Shown here piece after piece: positions 23,837 to 36,491 of a DNA stretch of 64,000 nt; the stretch's first letter is position 1; each line of letters begins with the position of its first letter. This DNA is from Ampullaceana balthica (lineage: Eukaryota > Mollusca > Gastropoda > Lymnaeidae), in the NCBI GenBank assembly GCA_944989445.1, contig CALYLW010000736.1:141001-205000 (forward strand). Reading direction: 5' to 3'. Under the pieces are notes generated by a model. It saw only the letters and a list, made by a program, of their open reading frames with translations. It made no database searches and was not told where the DNA came from. The translations under genes were made by a program, and so were the position numbers.

Positions 23837-24535
23837 TACATATATATATATATATATATATATATACTAGGGGAAAGTACCGGCTTCTCCCGGGTTTAAC
23901 AACAACAGCAACAACAACAAAAACAACAACAGCAACAAAACAACAACAACAAAAAACAACAAACAAACAACAAAAACAAAACAAAAACCAGAACAACAAC
24001 AGCAACAACAACAGCAACAAAACAAAACAACAACAGAAATTGCACAGCAACAAAACAAAACAAAAACAAACAACAACAAAACAACAACTACAACAACAAC
24101 TACAACAACAACAGCAACAACAACAACAACAACAACAACTACAACAACAAAAGCAACAACAAAAGCAACAACAACAAAAAAATTATTTTATGGGCGATAA
24201 TCGCCTTCTTGTTAATCTCGACACCAAAATGTTTATTATTTTGCGTCATTATTTTACGTCTTAATTTTCAATAATTTTTATTTTATATAGCTCATATAAG
24301 GAAAAATTACATTTTGGGCCCCCGGCCCCCAGTATGTTATATATATGGAACGAAACCTGTTTAACAACCTTTCCGGTATAATTTTGTGTACGTGTACCAA
24401 ATTTCACGTTATTTGGTTGTCTGGATCTTGAGTTATTAGGGAACAGACAGACAACCAGACAGACAACAAATGCGTCTTATATGTATAGAGATATATATCT
24501 ATATCTATCTATATATATAAATTTAAATAACATAA
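23837..24535 (+). mobile_element. Element 'Y' copy 1 with (AAC)n, inverted partner of 27,405-28,295
   Basis: (TA)n at 23,838-23,866, then CTAGGGGAAAGTACCGGCTT, (AAC/AGC)n from 23,897 to 24,179, GGGCGATAATCGCC, TTTTGGGCCCCCGGCCCC, ATTTCACGTTATTTGG, and a CAGACAGACAAC tail ending in TATATATA. The long Gln/Asn/Thr ORFs here are translations of the microsatellite, not proteins. Confidence 0.75.
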
Positions 24536-24539
24536 TTTG

Positions 24540-25134
24540 CAATCTGTCACAGTGTCACGTAGTGTCTGTCCGTGACGCTATGCGAGGCAACTCCCGATAA
24601 AAAAATATATAGAAGTAAAAAAGTTGCTTTCGAGATTAACAAAACGTGTTTCTTGCCAGTGCCATAAAATATTGTGACGTGACGTCATTATTTGAGCATT
24701 TAATGTGTGAAGGGGACGAAGTAAAAAGAGCCATGTTTAATTTGATGTGATTAATATTATTTTTTTTAATTAAATGACCGTTTTGTGTATGTGTCCATGT
24801 CAATATTACGTACGTAATTATAAATTTAATTTTCTATATTAATATATAACAATCGTTTTTCGGTTTATTGGTTGTCGTTTGGTTGTCAAGTTTTTATGCG
24901 TTTTGAACTACAAAGCCATTATTTATTACTGCAAATGAAATTTGCCAACTTATGCTTCAGTTTAGCATTTGTTTTTCTTTTAAATACTTTGAGATTGCGT
25001 ATGTGTATGTTTAAAATAATAACATATTTAAAAATCGGACTTCTCCCCACAATAGTTTTTTTATTGTTATTTACTTGTAATATTTTAATGCGTCTTAGAC
25101 TAATTTTGTATAAAAAATCTTTGCTTTTAATATA
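24540..25134. other. AT-rich stretch
   Basis: The start (GTCACAGTGTCACG, GTGACGCTATGCG) loosely resembles the 48.1-kb repeat region. No gene recognised. Confidence 0.3.
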
Positions 25135-25675
25135 GAACTGGAAGGGGTGCTGACGTGACAATAAAGAAAACGTTTATTACAATTCCTAAAACATGGTTAT
25201 TAAATTTTATATACGATTACCTGTTGATACTTTAATATTTTCTTTTATCCAGTGATTAACTTTACATCGACGTTTTCATGCAAAATAAATAGTTCGTTGT
25301 TATTCATATTTGTAAATAGTTACAATTTTTTTATTTACATGTTTTTGATAATGTCAAGGTAATAATGTATGGACCAATGGGCGCATAAACTGACAAATCA
25401 TAATAGATTTTGAAAAGGTGCTGATTTGACAATAATAAAAACGTTTATGTGAATTACTCAAACGTTTATATTAAATTGTAAATATTATTAACAGTTGATA
25501 ATTTAATTTTTTCTGGTATCCTGTGACAAACTTTGATTACTACGTTTCATGCAAAATGAATAGTTCTTTGTTATTGACATGTGTAAAAATTACATTTTAA
25601 TTTTTACATGTTTTGGTAATGTTGTGATAATAATGTATGGACAAATGGGCGAATAAACTGACAAGTCATAATCAT
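25135..25675 (+). repeat. Two-copy tandem repeat, period about 271 bp
   Basis: GGTGCTGACGTGACAATAA (25,146) recurs as GGTGCTGATTTGACAATAAT (25,417). CATGCAAAATAAATAGTT and AATGTATGGACCAATGGGCG recur at matching offsets in the second copy with scattered differences. Confidence 0.8.
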
Positions 25676-26689
25676 CAATGAAGCTTAAGCTGCTTCAAAT
25701 CACAGATGTGCTTGATGTGGATCACATTACAGTCACATAATTTATTTTTAACTCACTGTGCTGTATTATTGGTGCACTCATAATTGGTGCGCACTATTCA
25801 ATGCCGCAAGTTAACGTCCGGCTGACTCCTCAGCAATATTTGTTAATACTTCGAACTTCAAACTTCTTTGCTGAAGTATCACCTTATGCTGTGTGTAATT
25901 CACTATGCATTTACTATTATCCTGATTATATCATTATTATTCATGCAAACTTATATAATGCGAAGCCTAAGCTTGGAGGTTTTCACTTAATACATGTATT
26001 CGTATATATAATCAAAATATATACTCTGCTATGTCCGTTCGTAACGCTAGATTTTAGAAAGCGCACCGCTAAAAAAAACGTTTAAAAATACTGCAATAAA
26101 AAAAAACCTTAACAATAAAGTTTTTGACTATAAATCCCATATATATGAGATAGAACTTAAAGTATTGATTATGTTCCAACGCGAAAAACATTTACAGCCT
26201 GAAACTGTCTTAACTCCCCTTTGCTTTATAACCCCGGGGGGTGGGTGGGAGAGGGGAAAGGTCTGGTCACCGGTCGCTGGACTGAGCTCAGCGGGACATG
26301 TAAAATGTAAACAAAAGCCCGCCGGTACATCGACGGATGGCGTCAAATCTCGAACTGAACTGTCACGTGAAAAAAAACAAAAAACGTTGAAATTGAATTA
26401 CATACGCTGTATAGAGATAAACTAAAAATGCATTTATTTAATTACGGTACGTTCGATCGATCTGAAATTTTAATACGATGCATTGTTAGGTGACACAAGT
26501 CTATGTACCGTATTTCAGCTCGATGGCAGTACGGGAAGTGGGTCATGTTTTACTTTTGTTTTTCCGCCCTCCTGACGACGCACGACAGACAAAGAGACAG
26601 AGAGAGACGGCGGTGAAGTTAATATAAGGGATTTAAAAACGCTATTTTCAAATGTCCGCATAAAATTGTTCAATATGGAAAAGAGATTT
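25676..26689. other. Intergenic with repeat pieces
   Basis: GTAACGCTAGATTTTAGAAA near 26,041 and GACTATAAATCCCA near 26,127 recur in repeat X material. A GC-richer patch (26,230-26,340) shows no coding features. No gene recognised. Confidence 0.35.
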
Positions 26690-26885
26690 AATTTTTCTCT
26701 CTTGGTCTCTACATTTTCTGATTTTTAGCTTATGTGTAATGTACTGTCCTTTATGTTGTTATTATGGTATGAATGGTTATTTAATTATTATATGTATGTT
26801 ATGATCTCATGTAAAGCGCTATGAGTCCGGTTCCTTGCTGAGATACAGCGCTATATAAATTATAAATTATTATTATTATTATTTA
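26690..26885 (+). mobile_element. SINE 3' part with GCGCTATATAAATTATAAATT(ATT)n tail
   Basis: Contains TGTACTGTCCTTTATGTTGT, matching in reverse the body of the 11.5-kb SINE, then GTAAAGCGCTATGAGTCCGG and CAGCGCTATATAAAT with an ATT tail. Confidence 0.7.
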
Positions 26886-27404
26886 CTATGCAGCTTTCAG
26901 GCAAAAGGGACAATTACAAAAAACTGAAATATATCCATTTTGAAAACTTCCGTCATTTCATATGGGTAATACACTAGTATTAAGTTCTCATGCAAAATAC
27001 GTGTAGAAAATGTTAGCATCTGTCTCATTATTATCATAGTTTGCATTGTTTTGGACTTTTCGTTAGGCAATTTCAGTGTGTTCCATTTTCTTTGGACATC
27101 AACATTATAATAAGTTTTCATTAGAAATTGCATTATATTAATATTGAACAATTCAACTATGTTTTTGCAATAATTGTTTAATTAAATAATTTATTTAGTT
27201 TGTTAAATTTTATTATTATTTTGTGCATGTTTCTCAAATATTAAGCTGATTATGTAAGTAGGTAAGAATATAACTTAGAGAAGTAGGATTTCACTCCAAA
27301 CAAAAATAGGCACACATACACAGCAATGAAACTATCCAAGTATCCGAACATGATAAGAAAAAAGACAACATAAATCTTATGAAAGAGAGAAATTAATCTC
27401 AATA
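26886..27404. other. AT-rich stretch, no gene recognised
   Basis: One 84-codon minus-strand ORF without domain features; considered noise. Confidence 0.3.
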
Positions 27405-28295
27405 TATATAAGCCGCATTTGTTGTCTGTCTGTTCCCTAATAACTCAAGATCCAGACAACCAAATAACGTGAAATTTGGTACACGTACACAAAATTATAC
27501 CGGAAAGGTTATTAAACAGGTTTCGTTCCATATATATAAGATACTGGGGCCCGGGGGCCCAAAATGTAGTTTTTCCCTATATGAGCTATATAAAATAAAA
27601 ATTATTGAAAATTAAGACGTAAAATAATGACGCAAATTAATAAACATTTTGGTGTCGAGATTAACAAGAAGGCGATTATCGCCATAAAATAATTTTTGTT
27701 GTTGTTGTTGCTTTGTTGTTGTTGCTTTTGTTGTTGTAGTTGTTGTTTTGTTGTTGTTGCTTTGTTGTTGTTGCTGTTGTTGTTGTAGTTGTTGTTTTGT
27801 TGTTGTTTTGTTGTTGATGTTTTTGTTGTTGTTTTGTTTTTGTTGTTGTTGCTGTTTTTGTTGTTGTTGCTGTTGTTGTTGCTGTTGCTGCTTTTGTGTT
27901 GGCTTTGCTGTTGTTGTTGTTGTCCACATCCCTTGCCCTGCGACGACAATGTCCTTCATGTTGTTGTTGCTTTGTTGTTGTTGCTGTTGTATTTGTTGTT
28001 TTGTTGTTGTTGCTTTGTTGTTGTTGCTGTTGTTGTTGTAGTTGTTGTTTTGTTGTTGTTGTTGTAGTTGTTGTTTTGTTGTTGTTTTGTTTTTGTTTTG
28101 TTGTTGTTTTGTTGTTGTTTTGTTTTTGTTGTTTTGTTGTTGTTTTTGTTGTTTTTGTTGTTGTTTTGTTTTTGTTGTTTTGTTGTTTTTGTTGTTGTTT
28201 TGTTTTTGTTGTTTTGTTGTTGTTTTTGTTGTTTTTGTTTTGTTGCTGTTGTTGTTAAACCCGGGCGGGAGCCGGGTACTTGCCCCTAGTTATAA
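27405..28295 (-). mobile_element. Element 'Y' copy 2 with (GTT)n, inverted relative to 23,868-24,535
   Basis: It reads in reverse: TATATATA, GTTGTCTGTCTGTTCC, CCAAATAACGTGAAATTTGG, GGGGCCCGGGGGCCC, GGCGATTATCGCC. Then (GTT/GCT)n runs from 27,697 to 28,257, ending GGGTACTTGCCCCTAG. Text matches copy 1 as a reverse complement. The microsatellite is twice as long here. Confidence 0.75.
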
Positions 28296-28416
28296 ATATT
28301 GGTTGATCATATTTTAGTTTGAAAATTGATATCGTATTTAAAGTAATAATAATATCTGATAAATACGTTTAAATGATGCGTCCAACTCTCTCTTTCTTAT
28401 TCTCTCTCTCTCTCTC

Positions 28417-28468
<52 letters not shown>

Positions 28469-29390
28469 TCTCATTCTGTCTTCTTGAACATTGTACTTTT
28501 TTTCTAGCAGGCACATGTACCAAAGAAGGTGATCTAATGAGTTTATATCCCTAGTACTAGTGCCGTCAAGCTAAAGCCATTTTATCTATGTGCTATATCA
28601 AGGACGTCACTTTCCCAAACATAACATTTTTAATTTCTTACGTTTTTGAAAGCTTGATATCTTAACAAGGCTTATGGTAATATATTTGTTTGACATACAT
28701 TTTATTATAAACACTGTTGTTAAAATATGTAAAAAAATAACGGGAGCTCATTATTAAATGTATATAACTATAAATAGGTTTAAGGAACGGATAGCAGAAA
28801 ATGTGAGTTTCCATTATTCATTAAAAATAAAGAATATGAGTATGAGCAATGGAATTGTATAATTTGATGGAGAAGATATTATTTACTATTTTAAATTAGT
28901 ATTCTAAATTGTTTGACGTCATTTTTTTATACTTTGAATGATTTTTGAGGAAAAAAGTTGACTATTTTATATGTTGAAAATATAAATAGGTTATGGCTTC
29001 TTTTTAGTCCAAATTAATGAAAATGTTTGAAAAGAAAACAAATTTCTTGACTAAGATAAACACCTTTAAGTTCAGAGGTCACTTATAATCAAGATTGTTT
29101 GTTTCCAGGTGCGAGTTTCGTATAAGACAAAGACTTTCCTTTATCACTGGTATAAGAAAAAACTATTTACACTAATGTCTAATACAAAATACAGAATTTG
29201 CAACTTGTACATTGGGCTAGCCATCAGATCAACTGTATATAATTGCTAATAAGTATAAGCGGAAAATATTCCGATTTCTTGATAATCTATCCCTCAGACC
29301 ATTTTTTCATGGTTTTATTTTTTAGACGGAGGATATTACAATATTTTGTTAAAGTGTTAAATGACTCAAAATTTAGTTCATTTTCAAAAT
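28296..29390. other. Intergenic with (TC)n at 28,400-28,471
   Basis: A pyrimidine CT microsatellite with a few interruptions, then AT-rich sequence with no gene recognised. Confidence 0.5.
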
Positions 29391-30008
29391 TAAGATGAGT
29401 ATTCTTATTTGTTACAGTTTGCACGTTGTTTTTGGGTGGTAAAAATGTTCTTCATCATGCATTTTATTAAATGATATTATTTAATTTATAAATATCTGTA
29501 TATTTATATTTTATCTGTATAAAAGCAATAGTAACATATTTGTGTTAGTAAAATTGATCAAGTGGAATAATATTTATTATTATTTTGTTTGTTTGTTGGG
29601 TAGAGTATGGGGCGAAACATGATAAATGAGTAGGAAAAGTTCATACAAAATAGCATACACATTTCGCTATACCACACTTAGTAAATAACTGAAAGATGAA
29701 CTTTTAGATAAATATATTGAATATCAGTTATAATTTAATGATCAAGTATTGATTGTGGACCCTTAAAAACAGATGGCAAATAAGAGATGCATTTGAAACA
29801 TTATTTAAAGGTGCTGATAAAAGAGTTCATCTAAATATTATATATTGAGTAAAGCAACGATGATAAGCAAGTTAAAAGTGTTTAATGTAAATTAAGGAAG
29901 ACCTTTGCATTTTAGAATACGGATAAATACTCAGGTTATTAATTAATCGTTTCTTGTAGCTATAAAATCATAAGGTTAAACAAATTACATACTAAAACAT
30001 CATTTAAA
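29391..30008. other. 3' flank of FREP-B
   Basis: Paralogous to 780-1,390 and 5,025-5,584. AAGATGAGTATTCTTAT and TTTTTGGGTGGTAAAA begin the block, and CTATAAAATCATAAGG closes it. No gene. Confidence 0.6.
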
Positions 30009-30387
30009 TTAAATAATTCCCAATGTCACTTTTCCAAGTTTCATTTCAACGAACGAACACTCTTTATTCTTAACCCAATGTAAATACTTGTGTGTGCCTC
30101 TCCCTCCCCACACTCCATTCAATTTTGAAAAGCTACAATCTTTATGCCACCAGCCTGAATAAAAGTCCGCATGATCTGCAGTTATTTGCAGAATGCATGT
30201 CATTATCCTTGTCCAGTGTTGAAAATTTCATATCCTTGTTGTAGGTTAAATGATCTGTGGTATTTCCATAGAAAGCACCCAAACGCAAAGTGTACAGCTG
30301 AGTCTCCTTCTCAACTTTGAAGTAGTCGTAGATAGCGAACGAATCCACGTTATCACATCTCATGAATATGTTTAGCATGTAACGGTC
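30009..30387 (-). pseudogene. FREP-B exon 5 (frameshifted FReD)
   Basis: It reads DRYMLNIFMRCDNVDSF through STLDKDND, then changes frame before FYSGWWHKDC and [13 protein letters not shown]. Between the NNC cysteine and GWW it has 22 nt, where FREP-A has 27 and FREP-C 24, which gives the frameshift. Confidence 0.85.
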
Positions 30388-31104
30388 CTGTGAAAAATTA
30401 ACAAAATAACGAGCATGCTTATTAATGCTAAATTAAAATCATATCAATTTTAACCAATCAAAAATACAAATATTCTCTAACCCATCAAGTATATAACCAA
30501 AACTTAGCATCAAAGTTATGTACATATAAAAAACTGCAGACGAGCATTCATGTCTTTATGGTTCCTTCTTGTAATAATTTAAGTCATAATTATTTCGGAT
30601 AATGTATATTCCTCTGGCTATAGTGTACGCCACACTGTAGTAAATAATTATTATACCAGTAAATTAAAAATTTTTGCAAACAATTTTATATTTTAAGAAT
30701 GGAATTTTTACAATAAACGCAACACATTTATTAAAATGAAACATTTTCTTTCTATTACCGTACGGGTTAGGTTAGAGATGACGTCATTACCCAACCAAAA
30801 ATCTCCATGTAGAACTCCAAATCCATGTTTTTACATGTCCCAGCGAACATGGAAATTCGTTTCACCATTGACACGGCGCTGAAAGTCAAAATAAAATGAA
30901 GATTAAAAGTGTCAAAGCTAACAATCTCAAAATAATATAATTGTCAAGTAATCATTAATTTGGAGAATATCATGATTCAATATAGTCTTTGTGGCATTGA
31001 AAAAAAACGTTTTGGGTTTGCATCTTAATTCTGTAGCATAGTTTACTGAAGAAAAACTTAATATTACTAATGGAGTTCAAATTTTTGCATATTTTTACAT
31101 TAAT

Positions 31105-31625
31105 CTTTTCAATAATTATTACCACGTTTATATTAACTTGCTTCCGTGTCTGTCTGTCCGCAATTTTTCAAATTTGCCAACGTAAAATTAAACCACTTGT
31201 GATGGTCCTAGACAGCTCATAATTTTACCATACATAGATCTTGAATGACAATGCATTGTTTCAAAATTTCAGATCGATAGAATGTACCGCAATTATATTA
31301 TTGACTTTTTTTATTTTATCTCTATATAAGCATCTATATCCGTCTGCTGAAGTTCAATTTCACGTGCCGAGTTCACCCCGTGACCTCATCGACGTTGGGC
31401 GGGCGCTGACGAGGTGTTTGGTAAAATAAATAGAGTTTAAAAAAATTTTAAGACACGTTTTTATTAGTGGACTAAAAAGAAGGAAATAAATAAGAGTAAA
31501 AAATGATTTTTAAAAACCACGTTTTCATAAGATGACTAAAAAGAAGAAAATAATTTAAAACTTACAACTTCAAGTACTTTGATTTGATATGACTGAAAAC
31601 GTGGGGCGGGTGCTATTCCTGTTTG
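31105..31625 (+). mobile_element. Foldback-family element in FREP-B intron 3
   Basis: Colinear with 10,140-10,660: TTGCCAACGTAAAATTA, TGATGGTCCTAGA, TCAAAATTTCAGATCGAT, CGTTGGGCGGGCGC, GGACTAAAAAGAAG and CTTCAAGTACTTTGAT. It lacks the inverted second arm. It lies at a different intron position from the FREP-A copy, so insertion was independent. Confidence 0.7.
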
Positions 31626-31799
31626 CATGGATAGTTTTTTTTTATGGCCCTAAAGTCGTTTTGGAGGAGTCAATTTTTTCATATGACATGTTGACTGATG
31701 TAAGGGTCGGAAGAATCATTCATGTATCAGCCATACGAAACTTTATTATATGTCCTTTTTAAAGTAAGTAAATATATATATTTAGCACAATGTTGTAAC

Positions 31800-32150
31800 A
31801 TACCTATATAATAAAAGGCAATTTTCTGTCCTGTAATCGAAAGCGATTGCTTCCTCAAACTTCTACAGACTCTTACAGCCGATCATATTGAACACGTTTA
31901 CGCGGACGTTCAAAACGAGTTATTTTTGGTGCAGTATTTTTTCCATGACTTTATTTTAAGTTATGCGCGTTGGGATTTATAGTTAAAAGCTCTGTTCTTA
32001 CAAGTTCTTTATTTGAACTGTAACGAATAGTATTTTGACGTGATGTACATGTATGCCGGTCGAGACGGCTATTGGAGTTACAACATGCTACCGAACGGTA
32101 GTGGAACTTCCTTGGACAGGCTTTGTTGCTCGTATATGTATAAATAATCC
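31800..32150 (+). mobile_element. Dispersed repeat 'X', internally deleted copy (FREP-B intron 3)
   Basis: CTATATAATAAAAGGCAATT, ATTGAACACGTTTACGCGGA, GCGCGTTGGGATTTATAGTT, GCCGGTCGAGACGGC and GCTACCGAACGGTAGT match the FREP-A intron copy in opposite orientation, without its central 300 bp. Confidence 0.65.
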
Positions 32151-32504
32151 TTACCCTACATCTTAAATTATTTATCACCGATTCTACCCTTATAAAAAAA
32201 TGTATCTTACCTGTATAAGAATCCATCCACCACCGTCAGTTTTTGTATCACAGAGAATTTTTGTATGGCTGTTAATTGACGTCACCTCCCTTGGTTTTAA
32301 TGAAATGTCCATTCCTTTTTCACATTTTAGGCGACTCTAGGAAATTTTATCAAATATAATAATATGATGAAGAGCGGTTCCTTTGTTAAAACTGAGGTTT
32401 CTTTAAAAACAAAATTATTGTTAATTAATCACAATGTTTAGTACCAGGTATCTATTATTTTTTACAACTTGATTGTATAATAAAAATTATAATGAATCAC
32501 TTAC

Positions 32505-33544
32505 TTCTTCCTCTTATTGTTTTAAGGAAGTGACTGTACTGCTTAAATTAGCCAGACTTTCTCTTAATGTCTCTTGTAGCTTTGATGATATGACTACACT
32601 GCTTAAATTAGCACTTTCTCTCAATATCTCTTGATTCGTACTCAAATCATTAAGTTCTTTCGAAATGGTTTCAAATGAGAGCTTCATTTTGAGTTGGTCT
32701 TCATTGCTTTGAGTAAGTTCATTCATAGCTACACAGACTTCTAGTTCATTTATCATGCCAATTAACTTATTTTCTAACTGTAACATCTTAGTGTCATTGC
32801 ACTCTTGTACAATCCTCCCATTATCTGTCAATTCAGAGACGGTTCGATTTTTCTGAATCTCAAAAATGTTCGTAATATTGTTGGACAGTTCTGTAATTGA
32901 TAATGTTACCATATAAACTAGACTCGATTGTAAACCAGAAAGAAATTGCTTCAAGTCGATTTGATGATTTATGTCTTGGTATATTAAATTATTCTTTGTA
33001 AGATCTTTATCTTTATTCGAAGTAAATGAATCGAGATTTCTCGTTTGGTAACTAAATCCCTTCTGTTCTTGAGAAAATCAATTGGCGAAATTAGATTCTT
33101 TAGAAAAATATAACTTTTGTCAGAAATTGTTTGTGCATAAGAAATTTGAGATTTCATATATAAATCATGTCCATCGTTTTCACGAGAGGTGAACAATGAA
33201 GTATGTTCAGCGAAATCAGTTTGATCATTTGCAAGAAAGAAATTAATCCTACAAATAAAAACAGCGTCCATACAGTCATCTGTTTCAGTAAAATACAAGC
33301 GAAGTTCTCCGTGATGATCTGACATGGATCCAGTGACGTTTACTGACTTTCTTGTGTGAGATTGGATTTCAGGGTCTTTAGATAATATCGTAGCCGTCAG
33401 AGTTCTGTTATTTAGATAATAAATGTCCATCTTGATGAGGGACGAGACCTTATCTTTTTTTATGGTGTCCACCTGACAGCGAAAAATTCCACAATAGGAT
33501 TGACATTTAAGGGAAAAAATGTCTCTCCATGCTGAATTAAAAGC
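32505..33544 (-). pseudogene. FREP-B exon 2 (broken)
   Basis: 1,040 nt against 983 and 977 in the intact copies. The IgSF segment from 33,472 down and the coiled-coil segment from 32,954 down are in different frames. The 3' end holds a tandem duplication of the [12 protein letters not shown] segment (about 19-20 codons), which accounts for most of the extra length. Confidence 0.8.
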
Positions 33545-36320
33545 CTAAAGGGATGATTTAAATATTTTTTTTAAATTGTCTTCGGTCAAAATAATCATTC
33601 TAAAGTAATGAAAATTATTGTTTCCATAAAAAGGTTATGTACTATTGAGGAAAAGATTCCACAATCAAATGTGTAGGAACTGTATTATTCACCAGCAATC
33701 TTTATGGGCTAATTTTGTGGATTTTAGCAGTGCCCTGAATCGCGTGCTAGAGATGGTTAATTTTAAACGGTCACATTGGCTTAAATATAAAAATTCAGAG
33801 ACATTTTAAGAGAGACCGACATAGTAAAGCAAGATACATCATTTGAAAAGGCAATAAGATCGCAAAGTTGACCTAAAGTTGCATGCAATGTTTAGGTTAG
33901 GAAAGGAACTAGTTGAGTATCTAGACGTAAAGGCAAGCCACGGCAATTACTGTCTTATTATTAGTGGGTAAGGAAATTGGTTTGGGCGCCATACATTGAA
34001 CTTTTCTTAACCTGAAATTTCAAGGACAGGAAAATATTTTCTTGTTTCGGAAAGACGGAAGAAGTGAGACTTTTTTGCAAGGCCTTTTACAGCCTTGATG
34101 AATAGCTCCTGTGGTAGATATCCAAAAAAATATTATAGGATTTTACCAGTTTCTTTCACACGGGAGACATTCCTAACATCAAAAATTTACATCAAAGTAA
34201 CTTCCAATCTTTGAAAAAACATATCTCTGTCTAGAAACTTTTTCATAATTGCCCTTTGTAAAGAACAATTAGAGAGAAAACTTTTCCGGTGATTATCTCA
34301 TGTCACTGCTAATGAGAGGAATAACAAATCTGAATCCAGAAATATAAATCTTTTGGAATCTATGAAACAATTTTGACATTCCCACTCATAGAGAGGTACA
34401 TGTGTAATGTACCAACGTGCTACAAATAATAACCGAATGAAAAAAGTTATTAAATGATTTATTTTTAGAACTTAAGTGTGTAGTCTGCCTAAGAACTGAA
34501 ATTTTACAGTTACAGCGGCCATTGGACTGAAAGTTAAGGGACCAATGCAATAGCAAAAGCGATATATTATCTAAATGGAATAATTTTGGGAAGAAGTATT
34601 GTAACAGAAATCTTGTTAAATTAAATTATTTGACATTTTTAAATAAATAAGACAATTGCCTTTTTACAGAATGAGATTAATGTGTTTGTTCGGAGAGAAA
34701 ATATTATCTTCACCTTTTATAGAGGTTAAGTAAAATTGTTCGTTGCAGGTTCTTAAATTAAAATATAACGTATGCATTATTAGTTCCGTTCATTTAATCT
34801 CTTTAAGTCTTTTTTGAAATTTCTGAATATCAGAGATTTATACATCTCGTATGGTTATTTATGATTGCGTGTAGCATGCATGCTGAAGAATAGGCTTGGC
34901 GCACAGTTTACAAGTAATCATGTTAAAATTGATGAAAATTAATGTTCTAATACTAATAAATATTTTAATTTTTTGTGCAGATTTGCAACTAAATAAATAT
35001 ACCTTTGAAACATAGTTTTCGGCAACATTTAAGGGTATTTTTCAAGTATGAATGCTTAGTATTTTATATTACGCCTTATATGTGTAGTTAAAGAATAAAA
35101 CATTTGATATTTCCCACAATTCCTAGACATTCTAAGCCAACCTGAGACAGAGACTTCAACGTAAAGTCTACGCCGCCATCCTTACTTAAATAATGCTCGG
35201 CGGTGTCCGTAACATCTTTACTACTCTAGGAAGTTTGGCACGACAAACAAGTTGAGAAATAAGACTTAAATAATACACAACGTACCAACAAGATCTGAGA
35301 AAGAAAAAAATAAACATCATATACAAGATCAAGAGCCTAATAATTACTAAACAGAATGCTGCAAATATGCAACAAAAATGGAGGAAAGAAAACTTCTATT
35401 CACTCCGTTGTAAAGCAGAGCATTTCACAATTGATATTTGTAGTTTCTGCTTAAAATAATGCAGTGGTGCTCATACATAACTGTCACCGTTATGTCTTTT
35501 GTCTGTGGACATGCTAAAAAAGAAGATAGAGATTCGGAAATAGAAGCTCGTGATTTTAATATTCTGTACATCCCGATTGAGAGAGCTTTAAAATCTGACG
35601 CAGCGATTTTTTAAAAATTACTTCTTTATGTTATCTATACTCAAATTATGACATAATTATGCGCCACTGAAAACAGAGCCCTTACCTTCAAACAAAAAGA
35701 AGTTGATTAACTATTTTTAGAAACACAAGTACACATGATGATGAAGAATTTAGATGTCAATTAACGTATTTAGTAAGATCCAAAATAATAAATATATTTT
35801 TGCGAAGGAAATAAGATACATATTTATGTTTAACTATAACAAACTAACTGATGTGATTTATTTCGAAAATGCTCTGAGGTGTAATTTTAAAACATAGTAA
35901 AAAGCCAAATGAAATATATATTTTAATTTAATCATAATTATAACAAAACACACCATCTTAAATATGAGATAGTATATTTATTATAATAATAATTATGAGA
36001 TAATAAAATATAATATAATCATTTATTAAGATATGAAAAATGTAACCATTATTATAGCCATCGGTTATACAACCTTTCTCTCTTTGGAAAACTTTGTTTA
36101 TACACAGATGACTTTTGTTGTAAAAATTGAATTTGTTTTCAATTGTGTACTTAAAATCACATTTTTAAATTTATAAATCAATTGGTTTTTTTTGTTGTTT
36201 TTTTAAATACATTTTAATAAAAAGCAATCTTAATTTTTTTTAACACCCCCCCCCCACAAAAAAGAAAAAAAAAGGTTAACCACTAACTGATGCAATATTT
36301 ATCTATTTTGAGAGACTTAC
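33545..36320. other. FREP-B intron 1
   Basis: 2.8 kb, paralogous to FREP-A intron 1 but without its foldback and SINE insertions. A poly-C tract lies near 36,247. No other feature recognised. Confidence 0.5.
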
Positions 36321-36381
36321 CATTGAAATTATTGTGTATAAAGCTGAAAGTAATAACTGAAGTAAGTAAAAATCTTTTCAT
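36321..36381 (-). pseudogene. FREP-B exon 1 (signal peptide, still open)
   Basis: 61 nt, 20 codons plus one base, donor G|GTAAGT as in the intact genes. The open frame and hydrophobic core survive even though downstream exons are broken. Confidence 0.75.
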
Positions 36382-36483
36382 TTTTTCACAGTTTCTATTA
36401 TGAAGTAATTTATAACATCAATAATTATAATTTGAATAAGAGGCCAGCTTGGTTAAAATGTGGCCAAGACTATGAAATGCTTT

Positions 36484-36491
36484 TATTTATA
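36484..36491 (-). promoter_or_regulatory. TATA box of FREP-B
   Basis: TATAAATA on the minus strand, about 103 bp upstream of the predicted ATG and inside a block paralogous to the FREP-A promoter. Confidence 0.55.

Larger units (their letters stand above)
30009..36381 (-). pseudogene. FREP-B: five-exon FREP pseudogene
   Basis: Same architecture as FREP-A and FREP-C. Exons: 36381-36321 (signal peptide MKRFLLTSVITFSFIHN), 33544-32505, 32336-32211, 30878-30759 and 30387-30009. Visible lesions: (1) exon 2 opens with an in-frame TAA where the intact genes have GAC; (2) two bases are missing shortly after, just before the cysteine segment; (3) another frame break lies at about 32,955-33,070; (4) exon 4 has TAA in place of the Tyr before KHGFG; (5) exon 5 is 379 rather than 387 nt, so the frame shifts between the NNC and GWW segments near 30,185. 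Splice sites and promoter remain recognisable. Exon 3 is 126 nt (9 shorter). The lesions are independent, so assembly error is an unlikely sole cause. A truncated product from part of the gene cannot be excluded. Confidence 0.88.

Noticed and set aside
23617..24264. Long plus-strand ORF with poly-Gln/Thr tail
   Set aside because: It joins reverse-transcriptase sequence to the (AAC)n tract of element Y; the tail is translated microsatellite.
26165..26425. 86-codon ORF in a GC-richer patch
   Set aside because: No domain, signal or splice context; both strands are equally open.
27602..28317. Several overlapping Gln/Asn-rich and Cys/Leu/Val-rich ORFs on both strands
   Set aside because: All are readings of the (GTT)n/(AAC)n tract; every frame is open because the repeat lacks stops.
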